Below, in pieces: positions 28,084-37,724 of a stretch of DNA of 64,000 nt; positions within the stretch are counted from its first letter, which is position 1; each line of letters opens with the position of its first letter. Under the pieces are notes generated by a model. It searched no databases. It was not told the origin of the DNA and saw only the letters and a program-made list of their open reading frames with translations. Source of the DNA: Azospirillum sp. TSO22-1 (GTDB lineage: Bacteria; Pseudomonadota; Alphaproteobacteria; Azospirillales; Azospirillaceae); contig NZ_LGQZ01000015.1 in the NCBI RefSeq assembly GCF_003116015.1, forward strand, positions 1-64,000, in the 5' to 3' direction. A program made the translations under genes and the position numbers.

Positions 28084-28114
28084 CGGGGGCCGCACGTCAT
28101 TGACAGCGGCCCAT

Positions 28115-28150
28115 CCGGCGTCGCACACAGGCCGGCGTCGCACACAGGCC
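28115..28150 (+). repeat. Two tandem 17-bp direct repeats
   Basis: The 17-base unit ggcgtcgcacacaggcc occurs twice without a gap (28117-28133 and 28134-28150), and cc before the first copy extends the match. A perfect -35 hexamer TTGACA (28100-28105) lies just upstream, so the repeats cover the position where a -10 would be expected, and no good -10 is seen. They may be an operator, or a simple duplication, 44 bases before the GT4 start. Confidence 0.9.
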
Positions 28151-28193
28151 CGCAACCCACCCGCCGTCCACCCGCGAGGGAGCCCGTACCGTC

Positions 28194-29366
28194 ATGCCGC
28201 ACCCGCTGGCCATCACCTGGAACCTCACGGAAATGCACGGCTGGGGGCTCCTGGGAGTCCACACCGCGCTCTACCTGCTGGACGTCGGCCGCCCGCCGCT
28301 GCTGCTGGAGAAGCCGCTCTTCAACACCATGCGCCCGACCAACCGCGAGCGGCTGGCGGCGCTGACGCCGGGCTACGAGAGCGTGCTGAAGGCGCAGGAG
28401 CAGCACCCCGGCAAGCGCTTCCAGCTGGCCGAGCACACGGTGATGCACGGGCTGTCGAACGGTTTCCTGCCCGGCCCGGTGTCGGACCGCTTCCGTGGCC
28501 GGCGCAACGTCGGGGTGATCGCCTACGAGGACACCCGGCTGACGCCCGAGGTGGTGACGCGCGCCTCCTCCTGGGACTCCATGGTCGTCCACTCCGCCTT
28601 CAACCGCCGGCTTCTGGAGGAGAAGGGCGTCCCGAACGTGCGGGTGGCGCTGCAGGGCATCGACCCGACCGAGATCCACCCCGGCACCGGCAGCCGCCGC
28701 TTCGGCGACCGCTTCGTGGTGTTCTCCGGCGGCAAGCTGGAGTTCCGCAAGGGCCAGGACATCGTGCTGGCCGCCTTCCGCGTCTTCCAGCAGCGCCATC
28801 CCGAGGCGCTGCTGGTGACCGCCTGGCACAACCCGTGGCCGGCCACCGCCATGAGCATGGCGGACTCGCCGCTCGGCACCGGGGCGCCGCGGGTGGGCGC
28901 CGACCAGCGGCTGGACATCACCGGCTGGGCCACGGCGAACGGCGTGCCGGGGGACGCCTTCCTCGACCTCGGCTTCCTCGGCCGCGACCAGATCGCGTCG
29001 GTGCTGTGGGACTGCCACGCCGCGGTGTTCCCCAACCGTTGCGAGGGGGCGACCAACCTCGTCGCCATGGAGACCATGGCCTGCGCGGTGCCCACCGTGC
29101 TGTCGGCGAACACCGGCCACCTGGACATCGTCGGCGACGACCGCACCTACGCGCTCAACGACCAGAAGCCGGTGGCCGACCGCGACGGCAGCCGCATCGA
29201 CTGGGGCGAATCCTCGGTGGACGAGCTGGTCGAGCGGCTGGAGGAGATCCACGCCGACCGCGCCGAGGCCGCGCGCCGCGCCGCCAACGCCGCCCGCTTC
29301 ATGGCCACCGAGCGCACCTGGCGCCGGTTCGCCGAGGACTTCGTCGCCGCCGTGGACCAGGCGTGA
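28194..29366 (+). CDS. GT4 glycosyltransferase
   Basis: 390-residue GT-B glycosyltransferase and last gene of the long operon. PLAITWNLTEMHGWGLLGVH is the N-terminal acceptor loop. VVFSGGKLEFRKGQDIVLAA starts the donor domain, and NRCEGATNLVAMETMACAVP is the GT4 EX7E-type segment (Glu at CEG and MET). The stop codon sits inside a strong hairpin shared with the convergent wbpA-like gene. The 110-base gap upstream contains a 17-bp tandem repeat and a perfect -35 hexamer, so it may also have its own promoter. Donor sugar unknown; the operon context suggests the heptose-like product. Confidence 0.88.
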   Translation: MPHPLAITWNLTEMHGWGLLGVHTALYLLDVGRPPLLLEKPLFNTMRPTNRERLAALTPGYESVLKAQEQHPGKRFQLAEHTVMHGLSNGFLPGPVSDRFRGRRNVGVIAYEDTRLTPEVVTRASSWDSMVVHSAFNRRLLEEKGVPNVRVALQGIDPTEIHPGTGSRRFGDRFVVFSGGKLEFRKGQDIVLAAFRVFQQRHPEALLVTAWHNPWPATAMSMADSPLGTGAPRVGADQRLDITGWATANGVPGDAFLDLGFLGRDQIASVLWDCHAAVFPNRCEGATNLVAMETMACAVPTVLSANTGHLDIVGDDRTYALNDQKPVADRDGSRIDWGESSVDELVERLEEIHADRAEAARRAANAARFMATERTWRRFAEDFVAAVDQA

Positions 29367-29383
29367 GGGGGCAGCCCCCTCAC
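29363..29383. terminator. Bidirectional hairpin terminator
   Basis: Perfect 9-bp inverted repeat gtgaggggg / ccccctcac with a 3-base loop (cag). It includes the stop codon of the plus-strand GT4 and ends 4 bases before the stop of the convergent minus-strand gene. There is no T-run, so it is a stem-only or Rho-assisted signal. Confidence 0.7.
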
Positions 29384-29387
29384 CCGC

Positions 29388-30674
<1,287 letters not shown>

Positions 30675-30906
30675 TCTCTTGCTCGCATGAGAACGGGGCC
30701 GGGCGCGGCCCCACCGGAAGGCGCCACATATAGCCGCAATTTCCGCGGCTGGCGAGGATGCCCGCACGGCCGGCGCGGTTTGTCCCACCACCCCTTGGGC
30801 GCCCTTCCGCCGCCCTTCGACCGTTGCGCGGCGGCGCCCGACCCGGTATCCCTTCGCCACGCCTCCCAGCCCGCCGGCGCCCCAACCGCTGGCGAAGGAT
30901 AAGTCG
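30675..30906. other. Divergent intergenic region with two short hairpins
   Basis: Between wbpA-like (minus) and the GT41 gene at 30907 (plus). It contains ggggccg-ggcg-cggcccc (30695-30712) in the presumed wbpA leader, and agccgc-aatttcc-gcggct (30732-30750). The minus strand reads tatatg just beyond the second hairpin, a possible but weak -10. AAGGA lies 6 bases before the ATG at 30907. Confidence 0.5.
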
Positions 30907-32625
30907 ATGAACCGCCGCAGCCCGCCGCCCTCCGCCGCCGCGTCCAAGCCGGCGCCCGCCGCTCCCCTCCACCCGATCCTTGCCGAGATCCAGCCGCTGC
31001 TGCGCGCCGGCAGGATCGCCGAGGCGGCGGCGCGTTGCGAGCAGGCGATCGCCGGCGGCGCGGAGGATCCGCTCCTGCTGCTCAACACGGTCCACCTCCA
31101 GCTGCACGTCGGCCGGAACCAGGAGGCGTTCGACCTGTGCGAGCGGATCCTCGCCCGCCAGGCGGACCACATCGACGCGCACTTCAACCGCGGCCTCGCC
31201 GCCATGCGCATCAACCGCTACGAGGAGGCGCTGCACAGCTTCCAGACGGTGCTGAAGCGCAAGCCCGACTACGTCGAGGCGCTGACCAACCTGAGCGCGG
31301 TCTATTTCGGCCTGGGCTTCATCCGCGAGGCGCTGGAGCCGCTGCACAAGGCCAACCGGCTGAAGCCCGACTTGGTGCCGATCTGGCAGAACCTGCTGTC
31401 CATCACGAACTACGACGAGACGGTACCGCTGTCCGAGCTGATGGAGCTGCACCGCCGCGCCGGCAAGCACATCGCCCGCGCCGCCGGGCCGCGCCCGACC
31501 TCCTATCCCAACACCCCCGATCCCGACCGACCGCTGCGGATCGGCTACCTGTCGGGCGACCTCTTCAACCACCCGGCCTCCCACTACATCGAGCCGGTGC
31601 TGCGGCTGCACGACCGCAGCCACTTCGAGCCGTTCGCCTACTCGCTGATCGGCTGGTCAGATTCCGTGACCCAGGCCTTCCGGTCCATGGTGCCGAACTG
31701 GCGCGACGTCGGCCTGACGGACGACGCCGGGCTGTTCCGCATGATCCAGGACGACCGCATCGACGTCCTGGTCGACCTTTCCGGCCACACGGCGCGCAAC
31801 CGGGTGCTGGTCGTCGCGCGCAAGCCGGCACCGGTGACGGTCAACTGGATCGGCTACCTGAACAGCATGGGGTTGACGGCGGTCGACCACGCCGTCCTCG
31901 ACCCCCACCTGCTGAGCCCGGCCGCCGAGGCGGCCTTTGTCGAGGCGCCGCTCAAGCTGCCACACACCGCCTACTGCTACACCCCGCTGATCGCCGGGCG
32001 CGAGCCGGCGGAGGCGCCGTGGCAGCGCAACGGCCACATCACCTTCGGTTGCTTCAACAACCCGGCGAAGCTGTCCGCCGCCTCGCTGAAGGCCTGGGCC
32101 GAGATCCTGAAGCGCGTGCCCGACAGCCGGCTGCTGTTCAAGTACAAGACCTACAGCGTGCCCATGGTGCAGGCCCGCGTCATCGAAGCGCTGGCCGGCC
32201 ACGGGGTGGCGGCCGACCGGGTTCGCTTCGAGGGGTTCTCGCCGCTGGGGTCGTTCTTCGACACCTTCGGCAGCATCGACGTGGCGCTCGACAGCTTCCC
32301 CTACACTGGCGTCACCACCAGCATGCACACGCTCTTCATGGGCGTGCCGCTGGTCACGCTGGAGGGCGACACGCCCATGCAGCGCTTCGGCCGCACCGCG
32401 CTGATGGCGATCGGCCGGCCCGACTGGATCGCCCACACGCCGGAGGAGTACGTCGCCGTCGCCGAGACGATCGTCGCCGAGGTGCGGGCCAACCCCGGTC
32501 TGCGCCACGACATCCAGAACCGCATGATCGCCTCGCCGATGATGCAGCACGAGCGCTTCGTGCGCGACCTGGAGGCGGCCTACCGCCAAGCTTGGTCGCT
32601 GTGGTGCGGCCGGCATGCCCGCTGA
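30907..32625 (+). CDS. TPR protein with GT41-type glycosyltransferase domain
   Basis: 572 residues. After a Pro/Ala-rich N-terminus there are three or four TPRs (AHFNRGLAAMRINRYEEALH, LTNLSAVYFGLGFIREALEP) up to about residue 160. The GT41 region follows: PLRIGYLSGDLFNHPASHYI, IDVLVDLSGHTARNRVLVVA, PVTVNWIGYLNSMGLTAVDH, ITFGCFNNPAKLSAASLKAW and YTGVTTSMHTLFMGVPLVTL. These are the same landmarks as in the gene at 25795 but with a shorter TPR array. Its C-terminus overlaps the next GT41 gene by 11 bases, so the two are coupled and may form a pair of protein or glycan transferases. Confidence 0.91.
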   Translation: MNRRSPPPSAAASKPAPAAPLHPILAEIQPLLRAGRIAEAAARCEQAIAGGAEDPLLLLNTVHLQLHVGRNQEAFDLCERILARQADHIDAHFNRGLAAMRINRYEEALHSFQTVLKRKPDYVEALTNLSAVYFGLGFIREALEPLHKANRLKPDLVPIWQNLLSITNYDETVPLSELMELHRRAGKHIARAAGPRPTSYPNTPDPDRPLRIGYLSGDLFNHPASHYIEPVLRLHDRSHFEPFAYSLIGWSDSVTQAFRSMVPNWRDVGLTDDAGLFRMIQDDRIDVLVDLSGHTARNRVLVVARKPAPVTVNWIGYLNSMGLTAVDHAVLDPHLLSPAAEAAFVEAPLKLPHTAYCYTPLIAGREPAEAPWQRNGHITFGCFNNPAKLSAASLKAWAEILKRVPDSRLLFKYKTYSVPMVQARVIEALAGHGVAADRVRFEGFSPLGSFFDTFGSIDVALDSFPYTGVTTSMHTLFMGVPLVTLEGDTPMQRFGRTALMAIGRPDWIAHTPEEYVAVAETIVAEVRANPGLRHDIQNRMIASPMMQHERFVRDLEAAYRQAWSLWCGRHAR

Positions 32626-34657
32626 CGACACGCCGGCGGGCTCCCCCTCCGCGGTCGGCGCGGTCACCACGCTGCCGGAGGCGTACGCGCTGGCGGCGCG
32701 GCAGCTCGAGGCCGGCGACCTCGCGCTGGCGGCGCACGTCGTCGGCTGCATCCTGGCGGTGCGGCCGGAGATGCCCGAGGCGCTGCACCTGGACGGTCTG
32801 ATCCGCCTGCGCTCCGGCCGGCCGGCTGAGGCGGTGGAGCGCTTCGCCGCGGCGCTCGCCGGCCGGCGCTCGCCCGTCATCCTGTCGAGTCTGGGCAGCG
32901 CGCTGCAGCTCTGCGGCCGGCTCGACGAGGCGGTTGCCGTGCAGGCCGAGGCGGTGGCGCTGGAGCCCGCCGCGCCGACGTGGCGGCGCAACCTCGCCGT
33001 CCTGCTGCAGGCGGCCGGGCGCGACGGCGAGGCCGAGGCGGCGCTGCGTGCGGCCGCCGGCCTGGGCGACGCCGAGGCGCTCTACATGCTGGGCCGCCGC
33101 CGTTTCGAGCACGCCGACGCCGAGGGGGCGGCGCGCGCCTTCGCGGCGGCCTGCGCCGTGCGGCCGGACCACGCCGAGGCGATGACCGGGCTGGGGCTCT
33201 GCCGCGCGGGGGCCGAGCGCCGCGGCGAGGCGCTCGCCCTGCACGCCCGCGCGCTGGCGCTCGACCCCGGCCGGCTGGAGGACGCGGTGCACGGCCTGGA
33301 CGTGGCGCGCACCGGCATGCGCTTCGACGCGATCGAGCCCTGGCGCGGGCGGCTGGCCGACACGCTGCCGCGGGCGTTCGGACGGGCGCACTGGCACCTG
33401 CTGTCGAGCGTGCTGTACCGCGACCTCTACCGTCCTCTGCCCGAGGCGCTGCGGACGCGCACCGAGGCGGCGCTGACCGAACGGCTGCAGGCGCTGGCCG
33501 CCGCCGCGCCGGTGCCGCGCCCGGCTCCGGCGGCGGACGGGCGGCTGCGCGTCGGCTACCTGTCCGGGCTGCTCGCCAACCACCCGGTCGGCCAGGTGAC
33601 GCTGTCGCAGTTCGCCGCGCACGACCGCGCGCGGATCGAGACGCACGGCTTCCTGCGCAAGCCGGCCTCCCCCGACGACCCCTACGCCGCCCGCCACCGC
33701 GCCGGCTTCGAGCGGGTGCACGAGCTGGCCGGCCTGCCCCCCGAGGCGGCGGCGCAACGGATCCGCGAGGCGGACATCGACGTGCTCGTCTACCTGGACG
33801 GCCACATGGACAAGGACGGGCTGGCGATCATGGCGCACCGCCCGGCCCCGGTGCGCGTCTTCTGGCTGGGGCACGCCGGCGGCATCGGCACGGCGTGCGC
33901 CGACTACCTGCTCGCCGACCGCCACGTCGTGCCGCCCGGCGCCGAGCGCGCGTACGCCGAGCGGCTGGTCCGTCTGCCCGAGTGCTACCACTGCGCCGAC
34001 CGCCACCCGATCGCCGAACGGCCGCGCCGCGCCGACCACGGCCTGCCGGAGGACGGCGTCGTCTTCTGCGCCTTCAACAACACCGAGAAGATCGACGAGC
34101 CGGCGTTCCGCGCCTGGATGGACATCCTGCGCCAGGTCCCCGGCAGCGTGCTGTGGCTGTCCGGCTCGCCCCGCGGGCAGGTCGCCGCCACCCTGCAGGA
34201 CTTTGCCGCGTCCCTCGGCGTGGCGCCGGAGCGCATCGTCTTCGCCGGGCGGGTGCCCGACAAGCGCGACCACCTCGCCCGCTACCAGCTCGCCGACCTG
34301 TTCCTCGACACCTGGACGATGAACGCGTCCTCCACCGCGCTCGACGCGCTGTGGGCCGGCGTGCCGATCATGGTGCGGGCCGGGGACTGCTTCTCCAACC
34401 GCATCAGCACCTCGATGCTGCACGCCGTCGGCCTGGGCGCCCTGGTTTGCCCGGATGCGCGCGCCTACGCCGCGCTGGCGGTGGCGCTGGCGCTCAACCC
34501 GGCGGTGCTGGCGGAGTGGCGGGCCCGGCTGTGGATGAACCGCGAGACCACGCCGCTGTTCGACGCCGGCCGCTTCGCCCGCAAGCTGGAGGCGGCGTTC
34601 ACCCGCATGCACGCGCTGAGCGCCGCCGGGCTGCCGCCGCAGGCGTTCGACCTGTAG
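32615..34657 (+). CDS. TPR protein with GT41-type glycosyltransferase domain
   Basis: 680 residues. TPR-like helices occupy about residues 20-250 (LAAHVVGCILAVRPEMPEAL, SSLGSALQLCGRLDEAVAVQ). The GT41 region follows: RLRVGYLSGLLANHPVGQVT, IDVLVYLDGHMDKDGLAIMA, VRVFWLGHAGGIGTACADYL, FCAFNNTEKIDEPAFRAWMD and MNASSTALDALWAGVPIMVR. Several GT41 landmarks are degenerate: the usual DLSGHT reads YLDGHM and the usual THTTxSD loop reads NASSTALD, so donor specificity or activity may differ. It ends 6 bases from the convergent GT2 stop. Confidence 0.88.
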   Translation: MPADDTPAGSPSAVGAVTTLPEAYALAARQLEAGDLALAAHVVGCILAVRPEMPEALHLDGLIRLRSGRPAEAVERFAAALAGRRSPVILSSLGSALQLCGRLDEAVAVQAEAVALEPAAPTWRRNLAVLLQAAGRDGEAEAALRAAAGLGDAEALYMLGRRRFEHADAEGAARAFAAACAVRPDHAEAMTGLGLCRAGAERRGEALALHARALALDPGRLEDAVHGLDVARTGMRFDAIEPWRGRLADTLPRAFGRAHWHLLSSVLYRDLYRPLPEALRTRTEAALTERLQALAAAAPVPRPAPAADGRLRVGYLSGLLANHPVGQVTLSQFAAHDRARIETHGFLRKPASPDDPYAARHRAGFERVHELAGLPPEAAAQRIREADIDVLVYLDGHMDKDGLAIMAHRPAPVRVFWLGHAGGIGTACADYLLADRHVVPPGAERAYAERLVRLPECYHCADRHPIAERPRRADHGLPEDGVVFCAFNNTEKIDEPAFRAWMDILRQVPGSVLWLSGSPRGQVAATLQDFAASLGVAPERIVFAGRVPDKRDHLARYQLADLFLDTWTMNASSTALDALWAGVPIMVRAGDCFSNRISTSMLHAVGLGALVCPDARAYAALAVALALNPAVLAEWRARLWMNRETTPLFDAGRFARKLEAAFTRMHALSAAGLPPQAFDL

Positions 34658-34663
34658 GGGACG

Positions 34664-35461
34664 TCAGTCCGGGATGTAGAGTTGCGGGCAGCCGGCGCGC
34701 AGGCCGGGCTCCGCCGGGAAGCGGGCGCGCTGCGCGACCGTCGCCCACCGCTCGTAGAACAGGTGCATGTTGCGGGTGCGGAAGTCGCCGTGCCTGGCCA
34801 GCAGTTCGGCGTTCTTGGCTTGGTTGACCCGCTCGATCTCGCCCAGGTAGGCGTGGAACATCGGGATGTCGATGTAGACGTCGCGCAGTCCGAAGTGCTT
34901 GTAGCGCATGCACATGTCGGCGTCTTCCCAGTACGCCGGCGTGTAGATCTCGTCGAACAGACCGAAGCGCCGCACGGCGGCGGCGCGGATGATCGCCACC
35001 GAGCCGTTGACGAAGAAGAACTGCCCCGCCTCCTTCTCCGCCCGGGTGGCCGGGCGGATGAGCCCCGGCTCGCTGACGTAGCAGACCGGTCCGCCGACCG
35101 CGGCGGACGGGGCGGCCTCCATCCCCGTCACCAGCGTGTCGAGCCAGCCCGGTTCGCCGAAGATCAGGTCGTTGTTGATGGTGACGAAGTAATCGAAATG
35201 CCCGGTCCGCCGCATCGCCTCGAAGTTGCGGTTGTGGCCGGCGGAATAGCCGATGTTGGCGTCCAGGTACTCGACCGAGACCCACGGATGGCGGGCGTCG
35301 AAGGCGCGCAGCAGCGCCAGCGTCTCCGGCCCCGACCCCTGGTCGAGGATGCGCAGATGGAAGCCGTTGCCCGGCCGGTAGGCCTCCAGGTTGCGCAGCA
35401 GGTTGTCCAGATAGCGGACGGAGTCCCAGACCAGCAGGCTGACGATGGTGACCGGTCGCAT
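34664..35461 (-). CDS. GT2-family glycosyltransferase
   Basis: 265-residue GT-A glycosyltransferase. VTIVSLLVWDSVRYLDNLLR is the N-terminal beta strand and helix. RILDQGSGPETLALLRAFDA contains the first Asp, NIGYSAGHNRNFEAMRRTG is the second motif, and FVTINNDLIFGEPGWLDTLV carries the DxD-like NND. YWEDADMCMRYKHFGLRDVY gives the ED acid/base region of inverting GT2 enzymes, as in rhamnosyltransferases. ATG 35461 is the first Met at the fold's start. It is 32 bases downstream of the GT17-like gene on the same strand and probably cotranscribed. Confidence 0.88.
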   Translation of the reverse strand: MRPVTIVSLLVWDSVRYLDNLLRNLEAYRPGNGFHLRILDQGSGPETLALLRAFDARHPWVSVEYLDANIGYSAGHNRNFEAMRRTGHFDYFVTINNDLIFGEPGWLDTLVTGMEAAPSAAVGGPVCYVSEPGLIRPATRAEKEAGQFFFVNGSVAIIRAAAVRRFGLFDEIYTPAYWEDADMCMRYKHFGLRDVYIDIPMFHAYLGEIERVNQAKNAELLARHGDFRTRNMHLFYERWATVAQRARFPAEPGLRAGCPQLYIPD

Positions 35462-35493
35462 GGGGCGGCGTCCTGGGAGGGAAGGTTCGGGGA

Positions 35494-36324
35494 TCAGGCG
35501 GTCTGGATGCGGTGCTGGGCGCCTTCGGCCACGAACGGGCGGTAGCGCTCGAAGTTCGCCCGCAGCGGGTCGGGAAAGTAGTCGTCGGCCTGCACCGTCG
35601 TCCAGGCGTAGCCGGCACGCCCGTAGAGGTCGGCCCCGCTCGCCACGATGCGGTCGATGTCGATCGCTTCGATGAAGCGTTCGTCGTTGTATTCCTGATG
35701 CGCGAAGTTGCGCAGCTTGCGCTGCACGTGCTCGACGTCGCCGATGTAGGAGAAGTGCCAGCCGGCGTGGGGATAGACGCGGGTGTTGGCCGGCGGGTTC
35801 TGCGACAGGGCGAAGCGGGCGTTGCGCGCGCCCTGCGGGGTGATCTGGGCGATGTGCGAGCCGCGCACCGCGACCGTCCACACCACCATGCAGTCGTTGC
35901 CGGCGATGTTCAGGTAATTGTACTTGAAGTAGAAGAGCGGCATGCGCAGACCGCTGACGACGGCGCCGTTGCCCGGCAGGGAGGCGATCACCGAGCGGCG
36001 CGGGATCTCGTCCACGTCGGAGATCAGCACGATGTCGTCGGGCTTCAGACCGTCGAGCCCGCGCATGATGGCGTTGCGCTGGAAGTTCTCGCGCACCCAG
36101 CTGTCGGTCGTTTCCGGCATGTCGCGCACCACGATGTGGGTGATGCGGTCCAGGTAAGGGGCGAACTCGGCCTTTCTCTCCTCGAAGAACAGCGGCTTGG
36201 GCAGGCCGGCGTGCGTGGTGTCGGCCTCCACCAGGACGAAGCGATCGACCACCCCGGCAAGTTCTCGGAGGCGCAAGTCCAGCACCTCGAACTCGTTGTA
36301 GAAGGTGAAGCAATCGTAAATCAT
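35494..36324 (-). CDS. GT17-like (beta-1,4-N-acetylglucosaminyltransferase family) glycosyltransferase
   Basis: 276-residue protein with the opening MIYDCFTFYNEFEVLDLRLR typical of family GT17, which in animals adds the bisecting GlcNAc. VDRFVLVEADTTHAGLPKPL and DDIVLISDVDEIPRR (DVDEIP, about residues 100-106) supply a DxD-type metal site. GWHFSYIGDVEHVQRKLRNF is another GT17 landmark. ATG at 36324 is well placed at the start of the first strand. It is divergent from the isomerase gene at 36574. Bacterial members occur in LPS and capsule clusters; the sugar transferred is not known. Confidence 0.87.
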   Translation of the reverse strand: MIYDCFTFYNEFEVLDLRLRELAGVVDRFVLVEADTTHAGLPKPLFFEERKAEFAPYLDRITHIVVRDMPETTDSWVRENFQRNAIMRGLDGLKPDDIVLISDVDEIPRRSVIASLPGNGAVVSGLRMPLFYFKYNYLNIAGNDCMVVWTVAVRGSHIAQITPQGARNARFALSQNPPANTRVYPHAGWHFSYIGDVEHVQRKLRNFAHQEYNDERFIEAIDIDRIVASGADLYGRAGYAWTTVQADDYFPDPLRANFERYRPFVAEGAQHRIQTA

Positions 36325-36489
36325 CGAGTGGGTCCGTCGCTCGCCGGGCTTGGCCGGATCATTGCCGCGGCCGTGACGGTATGGCGTCGCCCGGCGCCTT
36401 GTCAACGCGCATAGCCCCGCCGGACGGGGAAGCGGGGTGGTTTCCCGGTGACTTCGTCGTTTGTTTTGCGATTGTCCCGGCAAAGCGGA

Positions 36490-36518
36490 TTGCAGCGTCC
36501 CCGGATGTGGACTACAGG
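36490..36518 (+). promoter_or_regulatory. Possible promoter of the 36574-42293 operon
   Basis: TTGCAG (36490-36495), 17-base spacer and TACAGG (36513-36518), about 56 bases before the isomerase ATG. Hexamers match consensus at 4/6 and 3/6, so the site is tentative. Confidence 0.35.
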
Positions 36519-36573
36519 TTCGTCCGCACCATGGATCCTGGCCGATCCGCGCCTTTCAGGACACGAGCAGCCG

Positions 36574-37158
36574 ATGCAGCATTCTCAGACGTTCATGCGG
36601 GAAGCCGCCGAGATCGCCGCCACGATCGACACCGAGTCGATCGAACGACTGTGCGCCGAGCTGGCGGCCCTGCGCGAGCGCGGCGGGCGGCTGTTCCTGC
36701 TCGGCGTCGGCGGCAGCGCCGCCAACTGCGCGCACGCCGTCAACGACTTCCGCAAGCTGTGCAACATCGAGGCGTACGCGCCGACCGACAACGTGTCGGA
36801 GCTGACCGCCCGCATCAACGACGAGGGCTGGGACGGCGCCTTCGCCGGCTGGCTGCGCGGCAGCCGCGCCGGCGACAAGGACGCCGTGCTGGTGATGTCG
36901 GTGGGCGGCGGCAACGTCGAGCGCAAGGTCAGCATGAACATCGTCGAGGCGCTGCGCTTCGCCAAGGAGCGCGGCCTGCGGATCCTCGGCATCGTCGGCC
37001 GCGACGGCGGCTACACCCGCCAGGTCGGCGACGCCGTGGTCGTGGTGCCGACCGTCGCCCCCGACCGGGTCACCCCGCACGCCGAAGCCTTCCAGGCCGT
37101 CGTCTGGCATTGCCTGGTCAGCCACCCGGCCCTCCAGCAGTCGCAGACCAAATGGTGA
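36574..37158 (+). CDS. SIS-domain phosphosugar isomerase, GmhA-like
   Basis: 194-residue protein with one SIS domain. LFLLGVGGSAANCAHAVNDF (residues about 41-60) is the phosphosugar-binding loop of the GmhA/DiaA group. VLVMSVGGGNVERKVSMNIV corresponds to the second Ser/Thr loop, and VTPHAEAFQAVVWHCLVSHP carries the Glu and His at the active site of GmhA (motif QExH/H). GmhA converts sedoheptulose 7-phosphate to D-glycero-D-manno-heptose 7-phosphate. It is followed immediately by a GmhB-like phosphatase and a transaldolase, which strengthens a heptose-type role. The usual GmhA loop Ser-x-Asn residues are partly altered (SVGGGN), so another ketose phosphate is possible. Confidence 0.86.
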   Translation: MQHSQTFMREAAEIAATIDTESIERLCAELAALRERGGRLFLLGVGGSAANCAHAVNDFRKLCNIEAYAPTDNVSELTARINDEGWDGAFAGWLRGSRAGDKDAVLVMSVGGGNVERKVSMNIVEALRFAKERGLRILGIVGRDGGYTRQVGDAVVVVPTVAPDRVTPHAEAFQAVVWHCLVSHPALQQSQTKW

Positions 37159-37724
37159 GCGGCGGCGCCTCCGTCCGGCGCGCCGTGTTCCTCGACCGCG
37201 ACGGCGTGGTCAACCGGTCGGTGGTGCGCGACGGCCGCCCCTACCCGCCGGCCACCCTGGCCGAGTTCGAATTCCTGCCCGGTGTTTCCGAGGCCGTGGC
37301 CGACCTCCGCGCCGCCGGGTTCGCCGTCGCCGTCGTCACCAACCAGCCCGACCTCGCCACCGGCAAGGCCGACCCCGCCGAGGTCGAGGCGATGCACGAC
37401 CTACTGCGCCGCACCCTGGGGGTGGACGGCATCTGGATGTGCCGCCACACCGACGCCGACGGCTGCGCCTGCCGCAAGCCCAGGCCGGGCATGATCCTCG
37501 AGGCCGCCGCGGCGCTCGGCGCCGATCCGGCCCGCAGCTTCATGGTGGGCGACCGCTGGCGCGACGTCGAGGCCGGCCATGCGGCCGGCTGCCGCACCTT
37601 CTTCATCGATTACGGCTATCGGGAGCGCGCGGCGTCCGTCGCTCCCGATGCCGTCGTCCGGGACCTGGCTGAGGCGGCCCGCATCATCCTCGGCAATCAA
37701 TCCACCAAGAGGAGCATTGGCTGA
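37152..37724 (+). CDS. HAD-IIIA phosphatase, GmhB-like
   Basis: 190-residue phosphatase. VFLDRDGVVNRSVV (residues about 12-25) has the DxD nucleophile and acid. VAVVTNQPDLATGK is motif II, and MCRHTDADGCACRKPRPGM holds the CxH...CxC zinc site characteristic of GmhB plus the motif III Lys. FMVGDRWRDVEAGHAAGCRT is motif IV. GmhB removes the 7-phosphate from heptose 1,7-bisphosphate. ATG 37152 overlaps the isomerase gene by 7 bases; GTG 37155 is an alternative. It shares an ATGA-like junction with the transaldolase. Confidence 0.92.
   Translation: MVSGGASVRRAVFLDRDGVVNRSVVRDGRPYPPATLAEFEFLPGVSEAVADLRAAGFAVAVVTNQPDLATGKADPAEVEAMHDLLRRTLGVDGIWMCRHTDADGCACRKPRPGMILEAAAALGADPARSFMVGDRWRDVEAGHAAGCRTFFIDYGYRERAASVAPDAVVRDLAEAARIILGNQSTKRSIG

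Noticed and set aside
23872..28155. A 1,427-codon open frame on the minus strand
   Set aside because: It lies antisense to four clear genes (dehydratase-like SDR, two transketolase halves, GT41), has Arg/Ala/Gly/His-rich low-complexity sequence and no motifs. Long antisense frames are expected at about 70% GC.
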